Shown here piece after piece: positions 1 through 6,146 of a stretch of 9,492 bases of DNA (the stretch's first letter is position 1; every line of letters starts with the position of its first letter). This DNA is from Bacillota bacterium (GTDB lineage Bacteria > Bacillota_E > Sulfobacillia > Sulfobacillales > Sulfobacillaceae), in NCBI GenBank assembly GCA_021802375.1, contig JAKAAL010000109.1, positions 1 to 9,492 of the forward strand. The letters are read 5' to 3'. The notes below the pieces were generated by a model, which searched no databases, had not been told where the DNA came from, and was given only the letters and a program-made list of their open reading frames with translations. Both the position numbers and the translations under genes were made by a program.

Positions 1-2
1 GC

Positions 3-503
3 GTATTGTCCGGGAGTCTCTATGCGCACATCGAGACTAAAGAGGACTTGTACCTAGAGATTGTTCGCCGCGCCGCCGAGGACTTTGCAGGTGCGGTCGG
101 GCCGGTGGTGGACACTGACGTGGCGCCGGACGCGAAGTTGGCGGGCATGATTCGGGCCCATTTGAGCGTTATTGACCAGTCGCGGGCCTGGGCGCGGGTT
201 TACCTCGACGACGACAATCAACTGAGCCAATCGACTCGGCAAGAGGCCCGCCGCTTGCGTCGGGAGTACGAACGATTGTGGGACCAAGTGCTGCAGGAAG
301 GCATGGAGAGCGAGGTCTTCCAAGTGGCCGACGAGCCCATGGCGCGGTTGTTCATTCTCTCGGCTCTGAACGGGGTCATTCGCTGGTATCGTCCGGAAGG
401 CCGCCTGTCGGTGGATACGGTCGCGGATCGCTATGTGGAATTGGTGCTGCGGGTCCTCGGCGTGATTGACAGAACGGGTGCCTCCACACATAATGTAAGT
501 TAA
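3..503 (+). CDS. TetR-family transcriptional regulator, 5' end missing (likely regulator of the paa genes)
   Basis: This is the last 166 residues of a TetR-type repressor; the reading frame is open to the left edge, so the true start lies outside the window. The first visible residues (SGSLYAHIETKEDLYLEIV) match the end of the TetR helix-turn-helix, where the recognition helix leads into the conserved Y-x-H/Y-x-x-x-K-E-D-L segment. The rest is a helical ligand-binding and dimerisation domain of normal size, so only about 30-40 N-terminal residues appear to be missing. The TTG at position 6 falls within the DNA-binding domain and should not be taken as the start. The gene ends 35 bases before paaA in the same direction, and a strong promoter overlaps its last codons. 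In Thermus and other bacteria, TetR-type PaaR proteins repress phenylacetate genes and are released by phenylacetyl-CoA. That this protein does the same is inferred from position only. The family assignment is secure; the ligand is not. Confidence 0.9.
   Translation, partial: VLSGSLYAHIETKEDLYLEIVRRAAEDFAGAVGPVVDTDVAPDAKLAGMIRAHLSVIDQSRAWARVYLDDDNQLSQSTRQEARRLRREYERLWDQVLQEGMESEVFQVADEPMARLFILSALNGVIRWYRPEGRLSVDTVADRYVELVLRVLGVIDRTGASTHNVS
466..494 (+). promoter_or_regulatory. Sigma-A type promoter for paaABCD, inside the end of the tetR gene
   Basis: A perfect -35 hexamer TTGACA (466-471) is followed after exactly 17 bases by CATAAT (489-494), which matches the -10 consensus at five of six positions. 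Transcription would start near 501, at the tetR stop codon, giving a leader of roughly 38 bases before the chosen paaA start. The promoter lies wholly within the coding sequence of the upstream regulator, so paaABCD can be transcribed separately from it. The sequence match is direct; activity is inferred. Confidence 0.7.
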
Positions 504-525
504 TTAGTGAGCAAATGCTTGGTTT

Positions 526-530
526 GGAGG
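526..530 (+). promoter_or_regulatory. Shine-Dalgarno site that sets the paaA start
   Basis: GGAGG ends 8 bases before the ATG at 539. An in-frame ATG at 515 lies upstream of this site and has no comparable site of its own, so 539 is the better start. Confidence 0.8.
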
Positions 531-538
531 CGAGATGC

Positions 539-1486
539 ATGGTCGAGGAGCAGTTCACCGATCAAGAGGCCTATTTTTTGGAACGTGTGGACCGTGGCGA
601 TCGCATCGAGGCGGAAGACTGGATGCCTGAGGACTACCGCCAGCAGTTGGTGCGTCTAATTGCGATGCACGCGGTGAGTGAAATCATGGGTGCGCTCCCG
701 GAGAAAGAGTGGGTTCCGCGCGCGCCAACCCTATACCGACGGCTCGCGATTACGGCCAAGGTACAGGATGAGGTCGGACACGGTCAGCTCTTGATCCGCG
801 TGGCCGAAGACTTGATGCGCCCGTGGGACAAAAATCGCGAGGACATCATGGAGGACTTGTTCACCGGGCGGCTGAAGTACCACAACGTGTTTCACATGGC
901 CACGCCAACCTGGGCTGATGCCGGGATCATCGGATGGCTGGTCGATGGAGCTGCGGTCATTACTCAGGGAATGTCGCTTTCCTGTTCATACGCCCCCTAT
1001 GCTCGGGCGCTGCAGCGAATTGTGGAGGAGGAAGGATTTCATATCCAGCATGGTGAGAGCATCTGCATGGCCCTGGCGGAAGGCACGCCCATGCAGCGGG
1101 CCATGCTCCAGGATGCGCTCAATCGATGGTGGCCGGCGCTTTTGATGTTCTTTGGCCCGCCGGAAAAGAGCCAACTCTCGACCCATCAGTTGCGCAACAT
1201 TCGCTATCGCATTCGTTCCAAGACTAATGAGGAACTGCGCCAGCGTTTCTTTACCAAGTATGTTCACCGCATTTGGTCGCTGGGACTGACCATTCCGGAT
1301 CCCACGCTGCGTCAGGATCCGGTCACTAAGGAATGGATCTATCAACAGCCAGATTGGAACGAGTTCCGCGAGATCGTCAATAATCATGGGCCGCGTTCGG
1401 AAGCGCGGTTGGGGCTGAGATCGACCACCTATCAGGAAGGCGAATGGGTGCGGCGCTTGATATCCACGGCACATCGCGCGGGTTAA
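539..1486 (+). CDS. paaA: Phenylacetyl-CoA 1,2-epoxidase catalytic subunit PaaA
   Basis: PaaA is the diiron oxygenase subunit of the cytoplasmic complex that turns phenylacetyl-CoA plus O2 into ring-1,2-epoxyphenylacetyl-CoA, the first ring-attacking step of aerobic phenylacetate breakdown. The 315-residue product is close to the roughly 309 residues of E. coli PaaA. Visible ligand motifs are E48 in the first helix, E78 and H81 in the DEVGHGQ segment, and E165 and H168 in the EEEGFHIQHG segment. The spacing of E48, E78 and H81 equals that of E. coli E39, E69 and H72. D136 is a further candidate ligand. The middle and C-terminal parts (PTWADAGIIGWLVDGA and FFGPPEKS) are also typical of the family. 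The start is chosen by the Shine-Dalgarno site at 526-530. It is the first gene of the set, with paaB 14 bases downstream. Confidence 0.95.
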   Translation: MVEEQFTDQEAYFLERVDRGDRIEAEDWMPEDYRQQLVRLIAMHAVSEIMGALPEKEWVPRAPTLYRRLAITAKVQDEVGHGQLLIRVAEDLMRPWDKNREDIMEDLFTGRLKYHNVFHMATPTWADAGIIGWLVDGAAVITQGMSLSCSYAPYARALQRIVEEEGFHIQHGESICMALAEGTPMQRAMLQDALNRWWPALLMFFGPPEKSQLSTHQLRNIRYRIRSKTNEELRQRFFTKYVHRIWSLGLTIPDPTLRQDPVTKEWIYQQPDWNEFREIVNNHGPRSEARLGLRSTTYQEGEWVRRLISTAHRAG

Positions 1487-1493
1487 GGGGAGG
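1487..1493 (+). promoter_or_regulatory. Shine-Dalgarno site that sets the paaB GTG start
   Basis: GGGGAGG ends 7 bases before the GTG at 1501. The frame is open back to an ATG at 1444, but that ATG lies inside paaA and would add 19 residues not expected in the family. Confidence 0.75.
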
Positions 1494-1500
1494 AACGATT

Positions 1501-1848
1501 GTGGAGCGCTTGGATTTTGATGTCTACGAGGTCTTTGCCCAGTCGGACCCGCTGAAGCCCCACGTTCATGTGTTCAATGTCTTGGCCTCGACGCCTGACA
1601 TGGCTTTGGCGTTGGCGGAAGAAAACTTCTTCCGTCGTGAAGGCTTCGTCAATCTCTGGGTTGTGCGACGGGATGCCATCCATCAATTAGGTTATCAAGA
1701 TCGGGAAGGATTCAGGAAGTCCGAAAAAACCTACCGCACCACAGAGGATTACAAATACTTGCGGGATAAGTGGCGCCATTACCGCGAGCATCCTATGAGC
1801 GCAGAAGATCGCACAGGAGGTACTCGTGATGGTTCCGTGGTCGATTGA
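1501..1848 (+). CDS. paaB: Phenylacetyl-CoA epoxidase subunit PaaB
   Basis: PaaB is a small structural subunit of the PaaABC(E) epoxidase that bridges PaaA-PaaC units. The 115-residue product starts at a GTG and carries the family core: an N-terminal strand (FDVYEVFAQSDPLKPHVHV, residues 6-24), a helix (DMALALAEENFFRRE, 33-47), and the NLWVVRRDAI segment (51-60), which corresponds to the SIWVV segment of other PaaB proteins. It is about 20 residues longer than E. coli PaaB. The extra length is a polar C-terminal tail, and its last codons are read through the Shine-Dalgarno site and start of paaC. The two genes overlap by 20 bases, which suggests coupled translation. The identification rests on motif and position and is firm. 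Confidence 0.92.
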   Translation: MERLDFDVYEVFAQSDPLKPHVHVFNVLASTPDMALALAEENFFRREGFVNLWVVRRDAIHQLGYQDREGFRKSEKTYRTTEDYKYLRDKWRHYREHPMSAEDRTGGTRDGSVVD

Positions 1849-2644
1849 GGAATTGAAGCGTGAGTCCGGGGCGCGTGCGGCAGCAGGGGAACTGTTGTTT
1901 CAGTTGGCGGACGATGACTTCATCATGGGCTATCGAGACCAAGAGTGGCTGGGCTTGGCTCCGCATATCGAGGAGGATGTGGCCTTCGGCTCGATCGGGC
2001 AGGAAGAGATTGGACACGCCGCCTTGTATTACCGACTGCTGGAAGAGCTGGGCTTTGGACGTGCCGACGACCTGGCATCCTTAAGGCCTGCCGAGGAACG
2101 GCGCAATGCCGTACTGTTGGAGCAGCCCAACGGCACCGGGGATTATCTTGACAACCCTCATTTTGACTGGGCATGGACCATTGTCCGCCATTATTGCCAT
2201 GACTTGTGGGAGATAGCGCGGTTGGAGGGACTTCGGGGGAGCCGAGTGACGCCTATGCGCGAAGCCGCTGAAAAGATTCTTGGCGAAAAGCGCTATCACC
2301 GTGCCCATCAGGAGCTTTGGATGCGCACCATGGCGTCACGCAATGGGGAGTCACGCGAGCGGTTGGCGTCAGCGGTCGCGCACGTCGGGGAGTGGGCAGG
2401 CGATTTGACCGAGTGGGGACCCGCACGGAAGGATTTGATTGAGTGGGGCATTCTTCCCGATCCGGATGGGGTCAAGGCGCAGTTTAGGCATCAACTGGAG
2501 GCCTTCCTCACGGTTCTGGACGTTTCGGTTCCGACGATCCGCATGCCCTTCAACGGACGGGAGGGACAACACACGAAGGCGCTGACCAAAGCGCTGGAAC
2601 ACCTGTCGGAAGTCTATCGTCTGGATCCCTTGGCGCAATGGTAG
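1829..2644 (+). CDS. paaC: Phenylacetyl-CoA epoxidase structural subunit PaaC
   Basis: PaaC pairs with PaaA in the epoxidase and has the same ferritin-like helical fold but is regarded as non-catalytic. The 271-residue product shows the typical segments FIMGYRDQEWLGLAPHIEEDVA (about 31-52), then IGQEEIGHAALYY (56-68) and GEKRYHRAHQ (151-160). E60 and H63 form an ExxH pair where PaaA has its E78/H81 iron ligands, and E152/H156 lie in the conserved ExRYH segment. The first-helix glutamate of PaaA has no obvious counterpart here. AGGAGG at 1815-1820 is 8 bases before the ATG at 1829; a GTG at 1826 is an alternative start adding one residue. The gene overlaps the end of paaB and ends 11 bases before paaD. 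Confidence 0.93.
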   Translation: MVPWSIEELKRESGARAAAGELLFQLADDDFIMGYRDQEWLGLAPHIEEDVAFGSIGQEEIGHAALYYRLLEELGFGRADDLASLRPAEERRNAVLLEQPNGTGDYLDNPHFDWAWTIVRHYCHDLWEIARLEGLRGSRVTPMREAAEKILGEKRYHRAHQELWMRTMASRNGESRERLASAVAHVGEWAGDLTEWGPARKDLIEWGILPDPDGVKAQFRHQLEAFLTVLDVSVPTIRMPFNGREGQHTKALTKALEHLSEVYRLDPLAQW

Positions 2645-2648
2645 GAGG
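2643..2648 (+). promoter_or_regulatory. Shine-Dalgarno site that sets the paaD GTG start
   Basis: AGGAGG overlaps the paaC stop codon and ends 7 bases before the GTG at 2656. An in-frame ATG at 2638 lies upstream of this site and is therefore less likely. Confidence 0.75.
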
Positions 2649-2655
2649 CGGACAC

Positions 2656-3120
2656 GTGGAGAATCCTACGCCAGAGACGATCGAAGGGCTGCTGCAGGCG
2701 GTCCACGATCCGGAAATTCCCTCTGTAAGCATTGTCGACCTCGGTATGGTGGGATCGGTGGAGATGGCGGGCGATGTGCTCAATGTCTCCCTGCTGCCTA
2801 CCTTTGTCGGATGCCCGGCACAGCGGCTGATTGAAGCCCAAGTGGCGGCCCGGTTGTCCAAGGCGTTGCCCGGCTACCATATTGGCGTTCGTTTCAACCT
2901 TACGGAGGCGTGGAGCTCAACTCGCATTTCAGAGGCAGGCCGCAAGGCGCTGCGTGCAGCAGGCATTGCGCCGCCGGGCCGCACCTTGGATGAGGTGGCC
3001 TGTCCCTTCTGTGGCTCCGCCAATGCCGTGCTCGAGAATTTGTTTGCTTCTACGTCATGTCGAAGTCTGTATTATTGCAAGCAGTGCCGCAATCCCTTCG
3101 AGGCCTTCAAACCACTCTAA
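2656..3120 (+). CDS. paaD: PaaD, Fe-S/metal-assembly factor for the phenylacetyl-CoA epoxidase
   Basis: PaaD is needed for epoxidase activity but is not a subunit of the purified enzyme; it belongs to the MIP18/DUF59 family linked to iron-sulfur or metal-centre maturation. The 154-residue product has two parts. The DUF59 domain (about 1-90) shows DPEIPSVSIVDLGMV (18-32) and the conserved cysteine C53 in VGCPA. The C-terminal zinc-ribbon-like part has C116 and C119 (CPFC) and C141 and C144 (CKQC), with an extra C135. It ends in the NPFEAFKP tail common in PaaD. The length is near the roughly 165 residues of E. coli PaaD. The start is GTG. It is the last gene of the set; no paaE follows, and a hairpin with a T-rich tail begins 14 bases after the stop. 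Confidence 0.93.
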   Translation: MENPTPETIEGLLQAVHDPEIPSVSIVDLGMVGSVEMAGDVLNVSLLPTFVGCPAQRLIEAQVAARLSKALPGYHIGVRFNLTEAWSSTRISEAGRKALRAAGIAPPGRTLDEVACPFCGSANAVLENLFASTSCRSLYYCKQCRNPFEAFKPL

Positions 3121-3134
3121 ATCGCGAATTTCGC

Positions 3135-3176
3135 ACACGTTTTGGCAATCTTGTCAGAACGTGTTCTTACTTTTTT
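3135..3176 (+). terminator. Probable intrinsic terminator after paaABCD
   Basis: Two 13-base arms (3135-3147 and 3152-3164) pair around a 4-base loop, with two G-T wobbles and no other mismatch. A T-rich run (TTCTTACTTTTTT, 3164-3176) follows. The stem is only moderately GC-rich and the T run is interrupted, so termination may be partial. The AT-rich stretch from here to 3215 should contain the ctaB promoter, but I could not pick out a convincing -35/-10 pair. The inverted repeat could instead be an operator. Confidence 0.6.
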
Positions 3177-3231
3177 ATGTTCAATGTTGTAAAGTAAATG
3201 GGACAATCATGTAGTAAGGCGAGGTGCAGCG

Positions 3232-4134
3232 TTGACAGAACTTGTGGAAGTCCGGTCGCTCGGTCATAGGGCAAGCGTCAAGGATTATCTTGCGTTGACC
3301 AAGCCGCGCATCATTGTATTGCTGGTGATTACGGCTTATTGCGCGATGGTGGTAGCCCAGGGCGGGTGGCCGTCGATACGCCTGACGGTCGCTGCGCTGT
3401 TAGGGTTGGCGCTTTCGACGGCCGGTGCGCACAGCATCAATATGTGGTACGACCGCGACATTGACGCCATTATGTCGCGCACCCGCCGACGGCCTGTAGT
3501 GACGGGTCGGATCGCGCCGAGCACGGCGATTCTTTTTGGCATTGGCTTGGAATTGGCGTCCATTGTCCTTCTTGTTTGGCAGGTGAACCTGCTAACGGCG
3601 GTCTGGTCGACGGCTGGGTTTTTGTTTTACGTCTTTGTTTATACGTTTTGGCTAAAGCGGCGCACCCCGCAAAACATTGTGATTGGGGGGGCTGCCGGTG
3701 CTTTCCCGCCTTTGGTGGGGTGGGCGGCGGTGACCGGCCAGGTGAGCTTGGCTGCGCTGTGGATGTTCCTGATTGTGTTTTTGTGGACACCGCCGCATTT
3801 CTGGGCGCTGGCCTTGTACAAGCAGGACGATTACCGCCGAGCCGGCATTCCCATGATGCCGGTAGTTCAGGGCGAACAATCGACCAAGCGGCAAAGCATC
3901 GTCTATTCGGTGTTGTTGCTCGGCGCTTCCATAGGGCTTTATGCCACGCATGCCGTCGATGTGTGGTATCTTGTGATTGCGTTGGCTTTGGGACTCGGCT
4001 TCCTTATGGCACATCTTCCTTTGATGCGTGAACGGCTTCCTCAAGTCCGCTGGGCGAAGAGGACGTTTCATGTGTCATTGTGGTATATGACAGGCATTTT
4101 TGCCGCGATGATTGTGGGCAGCATCGTGCACTAA
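3232..4134 (+). CDS. ctaB: Protoheme IX farnesyltransferase (heme O synthase) CtaB
   Basis: CtaB is a polytopic membrane enzyme that attaches a farnesyl group to protoheme to make heme O, the precursor of heme A for heme-copper oxidases. The 300-residue length is usual. The UbiA-family aspartate-rich motif is present as N70-x3-D74-x3-D78 followed by RTRRRP (83-88). The family signatures WTPPHFWALAL (185-195) and YKQDDYRRAGIPMMPV (196-211) form the second substrate loop. Hydrophobic stretches fit the expected multi-helix topology. The start is a TTG with GAGGTG (3221-3226) 5 bases upstream; the next in-frame candidate, GTG at 3244, is too far from that site. The following DUF420 gene is 31 bases downstream, suggesting a shared transcript. 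No ctaA or oxidase subunit gene is visible here. Confidence 0.95.
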   Translation: MTELVEVRSLGHRASVKDYLALTKPRIIVLLVITAYCAMVVAQGGWPSIRLTVAALLGLALSTAGAHSINMWYDRDIDAIMSRTRRRPVVTGRIAPSTAILFGIGLELASIVLLVWQVNLLTAVWSTAGFLFYVFVYTFWLKRRTPQNIVIGGAAGAFPPLVGWAAVTGQVSLAALWMFLIVFLWTPPHFWALALYKQDDYRRAGIPMMPVVQGEQSTKRQSIVYSVLLLGASIGLYATHAVDVWYLVIALALGLGFLMAHLPLMRERLPQVRWAKRTFHVSLWYMTGIFAAMIVGSIVH

Positions 4135-4165
4135 CCGGGCTGAAGAATCTGAAGGAGTGAAAGGG

Positions 4166-4630
4166 ATGCAGGTCTGGCCTGCAGTCAACGAGGGTTTTAT
4201 GATTGTCAGCGCCATCCTGATTGCGACAGGATGGGTCTACATTCGGCGGGGAGAGCGGGAAACGCACAAGAAGTTGATGTTGACCGGCTCGGCATTTGCG
4301 ACGGCTTTTTTTATCAGCTACGTGCTGCGTACACTTCTTGTCGGTGATACGACATTTGGTGGGCCACATCGCTATTTGATGCCTTACACGATCTTTTTGC
4401 AAGCGCATGCGACCCTCGCGACGGTCGCCGCGATAATCGGAATTATTACCATTCGCCGCGCACTTCTGGGGCGGTTTCAACTTCATCGGCGCATCGCGCC
4501 GTGGACGGCCAGCGTGTGGCTTGTGGCGGCCGCGTCCGGACTGGTGGTTTTTTTGTTGCTGTACGTAATCTATTCACCGGGTTCCACCACCAATTTGTTC
4601 CGAGCCATATCCCTAGGGCACATCGGGTAA
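4166..4630 (+). CDS. DUF420 family membrane protein, likely cytochrome oxidase assembly factor
   Basis: The 154-residue product has four hydrophobic segments (about 10-26, 40-58, 75-97 and 112-135) and the conserved histidines of the DUF420 family: H34 in ERETHKKLM, H68 in GPHRY, H81 in LQAHATLA, and H107 in HRRIAPWT. DUF420 proteins often sit beside cytochrome oxidase and heme A genes. The B. subtilis member YozB and the staphylococcal CtaM have been linked to assembly of aa3-type oxidase; I cite that from memory. The gene directly follows ctaB, which supports the same role. The ATG at 4166 has GGAG 8 bases upstream (4154-4157). An in-frame ATG at 4112 lies inside ctaB and would add a charged N-terminus, so it was not used. 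The exact biochemical role is unknown. Confidence 0.85.
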   Translation: MQVWPAVNEGFMIVSAILIATGWVYIRRGERETHKKLMLTGSAFATAFFISYVLRTLLVGDTTFGGPHRYLMPYTIFLQAHATLATVAAIIGIITIRRALLGRFQLHRRIAPWTASVWLVAAASGLVVFLLLYVIYSPGSTTNLFRAISLGHIG

Positions 4631-4641
4631 AACTGGCGGAA

Positions 4642-4658
4642 ATGGATACACTATCCAT
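4642..4658. promoter_or_regulatory. Perfect 17-bp palindrome upstream of the MFS gene, candidate operator
   Basis: ATGGATA (4642-4648) and TATCCAT (4652-4658) are exact inverted repeats around CAC. The site lies in the 98-base gap between the DUF420 gene and the transporter, 70 bases before the transporter start. Its size and symmetry fit the operator of a dimeric repressor such as a TetR or MarR protein. There is no T run after it, so it is not an intrinsic terminator. I found no clear -35/-10 pair beside it. Confidence 0.45.
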
Positions 4659-4728
4659 GGCTTCGGGTGCGGAAGGATTAACGGGTGGGACAAGCTCTCG
4701 GAGATGACAGAAGGGATGGAGGCTGGCC

Positions 4729-6057
4729 ATGCGCCCGAATTACCGTGTACTGTCTGTGTACTTGATTGGCGTATTCATCGGCGCATTAGACACCAATGTG
4801 TTGGCGCCGGTATTTCCTTTGATTATGCGTGGGTTTCGCATTCCCCTGGGATGGGTGGCGTGGACAATCACCGCCTATACGGTGGCGTATATTGCGTCGA
4901 CCGTGCTGTCGGGCGCGTGGGGAGACCGTCTAGGACACAAACGGGTCTTTCTGTGGGGCATTGTGGCGTTTATGCTGGCCTCGCTTTTAGCGGCGCTGTC
5001 GCCGAACTTTTGGATCTTTATGCTCGCCCGGGTCGTGCAGGGTGCTGGTGCCGGCGCCGTCTACCCGAATGCCCAAGCGGAAGGCATTCGGCAGTTCCCC
5101 GCGGAAAAGCGGGGGATGGCCTTGGGCATGTTTGGGGCCGTCTTTGGCTTGGCCAGTGTTCTGGGGCCAACGCTGGGCGGCTTCTTGGGCCAATATTTTG
5201 GGTGGTCGGCGGTTTTTTGGGTGAATGTGCCAATAGCGCTGGTGGTGTTGGCGATGAGCGGCCGAGTTGCGGCCTCGGCGGCGCAGGAGCGACCGATTCC
5301 CGATTGGAAGGGCGGGGTCAGCTTCTCAGTCTTGTTGGCATCGGGATTGTTGGTCCTGATGGGAACCGGTTGGCTCCGGGCGGTCTTCGCGGTGGTTGCC
5401 TTGATGGCGCTGGTCGTGTTTATCGTCCGCGAGCGCCAGGCGGCCTCTCCCTTTATGGACCCCAAGCCGTTAAGCAACGGCGCTGGCGTCTCCATGATGG
5501 TGGGCGCAGCGTTGATTGGGCTCGACATGTCGGCCGCCGTGTTTGTTCCCACGCTGGTACAACGGGACCTGCATTTTTCGGTGCTGTCGTCCGGACTGGC
5601 ACTGTTGCCCGCTGCCTTTAGCGGAGCCGTGCTGTCGGGAGTCGGCGGGGTGCTGGTGGACCGGGTTGGTCCGCGAAAGATTCTGGTGATCGGTCTTCTG
5701 GCAGGCGCGATTGGAGGATTGTTGCTGGCCTGGCCGCCCTTGACCTTTACGCGATTCATCATCTCCATGGTATTCTTCGGCTTTGGCACCGCGTTTACGA
5801 TGGGCGCGCCGTTGAACCGGATGGCATTGGCCTTGTATCGGGATGACCAGGCGGGCGAAGCGTTGTCGCTGGTGGCGGTCTTTCGGGGCATGGGATTGGC
5901 CGCAGGCCCCATCTTGCTGACGGCCGCCGAAGTGGTGCGCGGATTCACCGGGATGTTTGGTGCCGTGATGGTCGCCTCTCTGATTGGCATTGTCGCGTTT
6001 TTGTTTGTGCCCGACCTAAAGCCGCTCAAGCAGGGGCACGTGGTGTCCGAAGGCTAG
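4729..6057 (+). CDS. MFS transporter, DHA2 (EmrB/QacA)-like drug:H+ antiporter family
   Basis: This is a 442-residue polytopic inner-membrane protein of the major facilitator superfamily, most likely a proton-driven exporter. N-terminal features match the drug:H+ antiporter groups: D21 in GALDTNVLAPVFP, motif A (GAWGDRLGHKRVF, 62-74) in the loop after helix 2, motif B around R101 (ARVVQGAGAGA), and the antiporter motif C (VFGLASVLGPTLGGFLG, 138-154). FWVNVPIA (163-170) is common in DHA2 members. At 442 residues it is shorter than typical 14-helix DHA2 proteins and may have 12 helices. The start has GGAGG (4718-4722) 6 bases upstream. The substrate cannot be read from the sequence. The upstream palindrome suggests control by its own repressor; no such regulator is next to it. 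Confidence 0.88.
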   Translation: MRPNYRVLSVYLIGVFIGALDTNVLAPVFPLIMRGFRIPLGWVAWTITAYTVAYIASTVLSGAWGDRLGHKRVFLWGIVAFMLASLLAALSPNFWIFMLARVVQGAGAGAVYPNAQAEGIRQFPAEKRGMALGMFGAVFGLASVLGPTLGGFLGQYFGWSAVFWVNVPIALVVLAMSGRVAASAAQERPIPDWKGGVSFSVLLASGLLVLMGTGWLRAVFAVVALMALVVFIVRERQAASPFMDPKPLSNGAGVSMMVGAALIGLDMSAAVFVPTLVQRDLHFSVLSSGLALLPAAFSGAVLSGVGGVLVDRVGPRKILVIGLLAGAIGGLLLAWPPLTFTRFIISMVFFGFGTAFTMGAPLNRMALALYRDDQAGEALSLVAVFRGMGLAAGPILLTAAEVVRGFTGMFGAVMVASLIGIVAFLFVPDLKPLKQGHVVSEG

Positions 6058-6087
6058 CCGTCCCCAGAAATTGGATTGGCGCTTCAG

Positions 6088-6116
6088 GGTAAATCCGTCA
6101 AGGGTGGGTGATAATA
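6088..6116 (+). promoter_or_regulatory. Candidate forespore (sigma-F/sigma-G) promoter for the spore protein gene
   Basis: GGTGATAATA (6107-6116) fits the sigma-F -10 pattern GGnRAnAnTR at every position, and its last seven bases differ from the sigma-G pattern CATnnTA only at the first. A weak -35-like GGTAAA lies at 6088-6093, 16 bases before the sigma-G-like heptamer. Position and element type agree with expression of SASP genes in the forespore. The -10 is convincing; the -35 is not. Confidence 0.5.
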
Positions 6117-6146
6117 ACGCCACTACCTGAGATGGAGGTGACAGGC

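Noticed and set aside
54..491. A 145-codon minus-strand frame across the tetR fragment
   Set aside because: It is antisense to a recognisable TetR protein, has no Shine-Dalgarno support and shows no motif.
3164..3215. A ctaB promoter in the AT-rich gap
   Set aside because: Several hexamer pairs match at only three or four positions each or have poor spacing; none stands out.
466..3241. The 10-mer TTGACAGAAC occurs at 466-475 and again at the ctaB start (3232-3241)
   Set aside because: Dozens of shared 10-mers are expected by chance in a window this long, and the second copy is the ctaB start region with no -10 at the right distance.
4704..5621. A 305-codon + strand frame overlapping the MFS gene in another frame
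   Set aside because: Its translation is rich in Gly, Arg, Cys and Trp without recognisable motifs; it is a shadow of the transporter frame.
5061..6029. A 322-codon open frame on the minus strand opposite the MFS gene
   Set aside because: The translation is rich in Thr, Pro, Ser and Asn with no domain, as expected when a GC-rich membrane-protein gene is read backwards. The + strand frame has all MFS motifs and a Shine-Dalgarno site.
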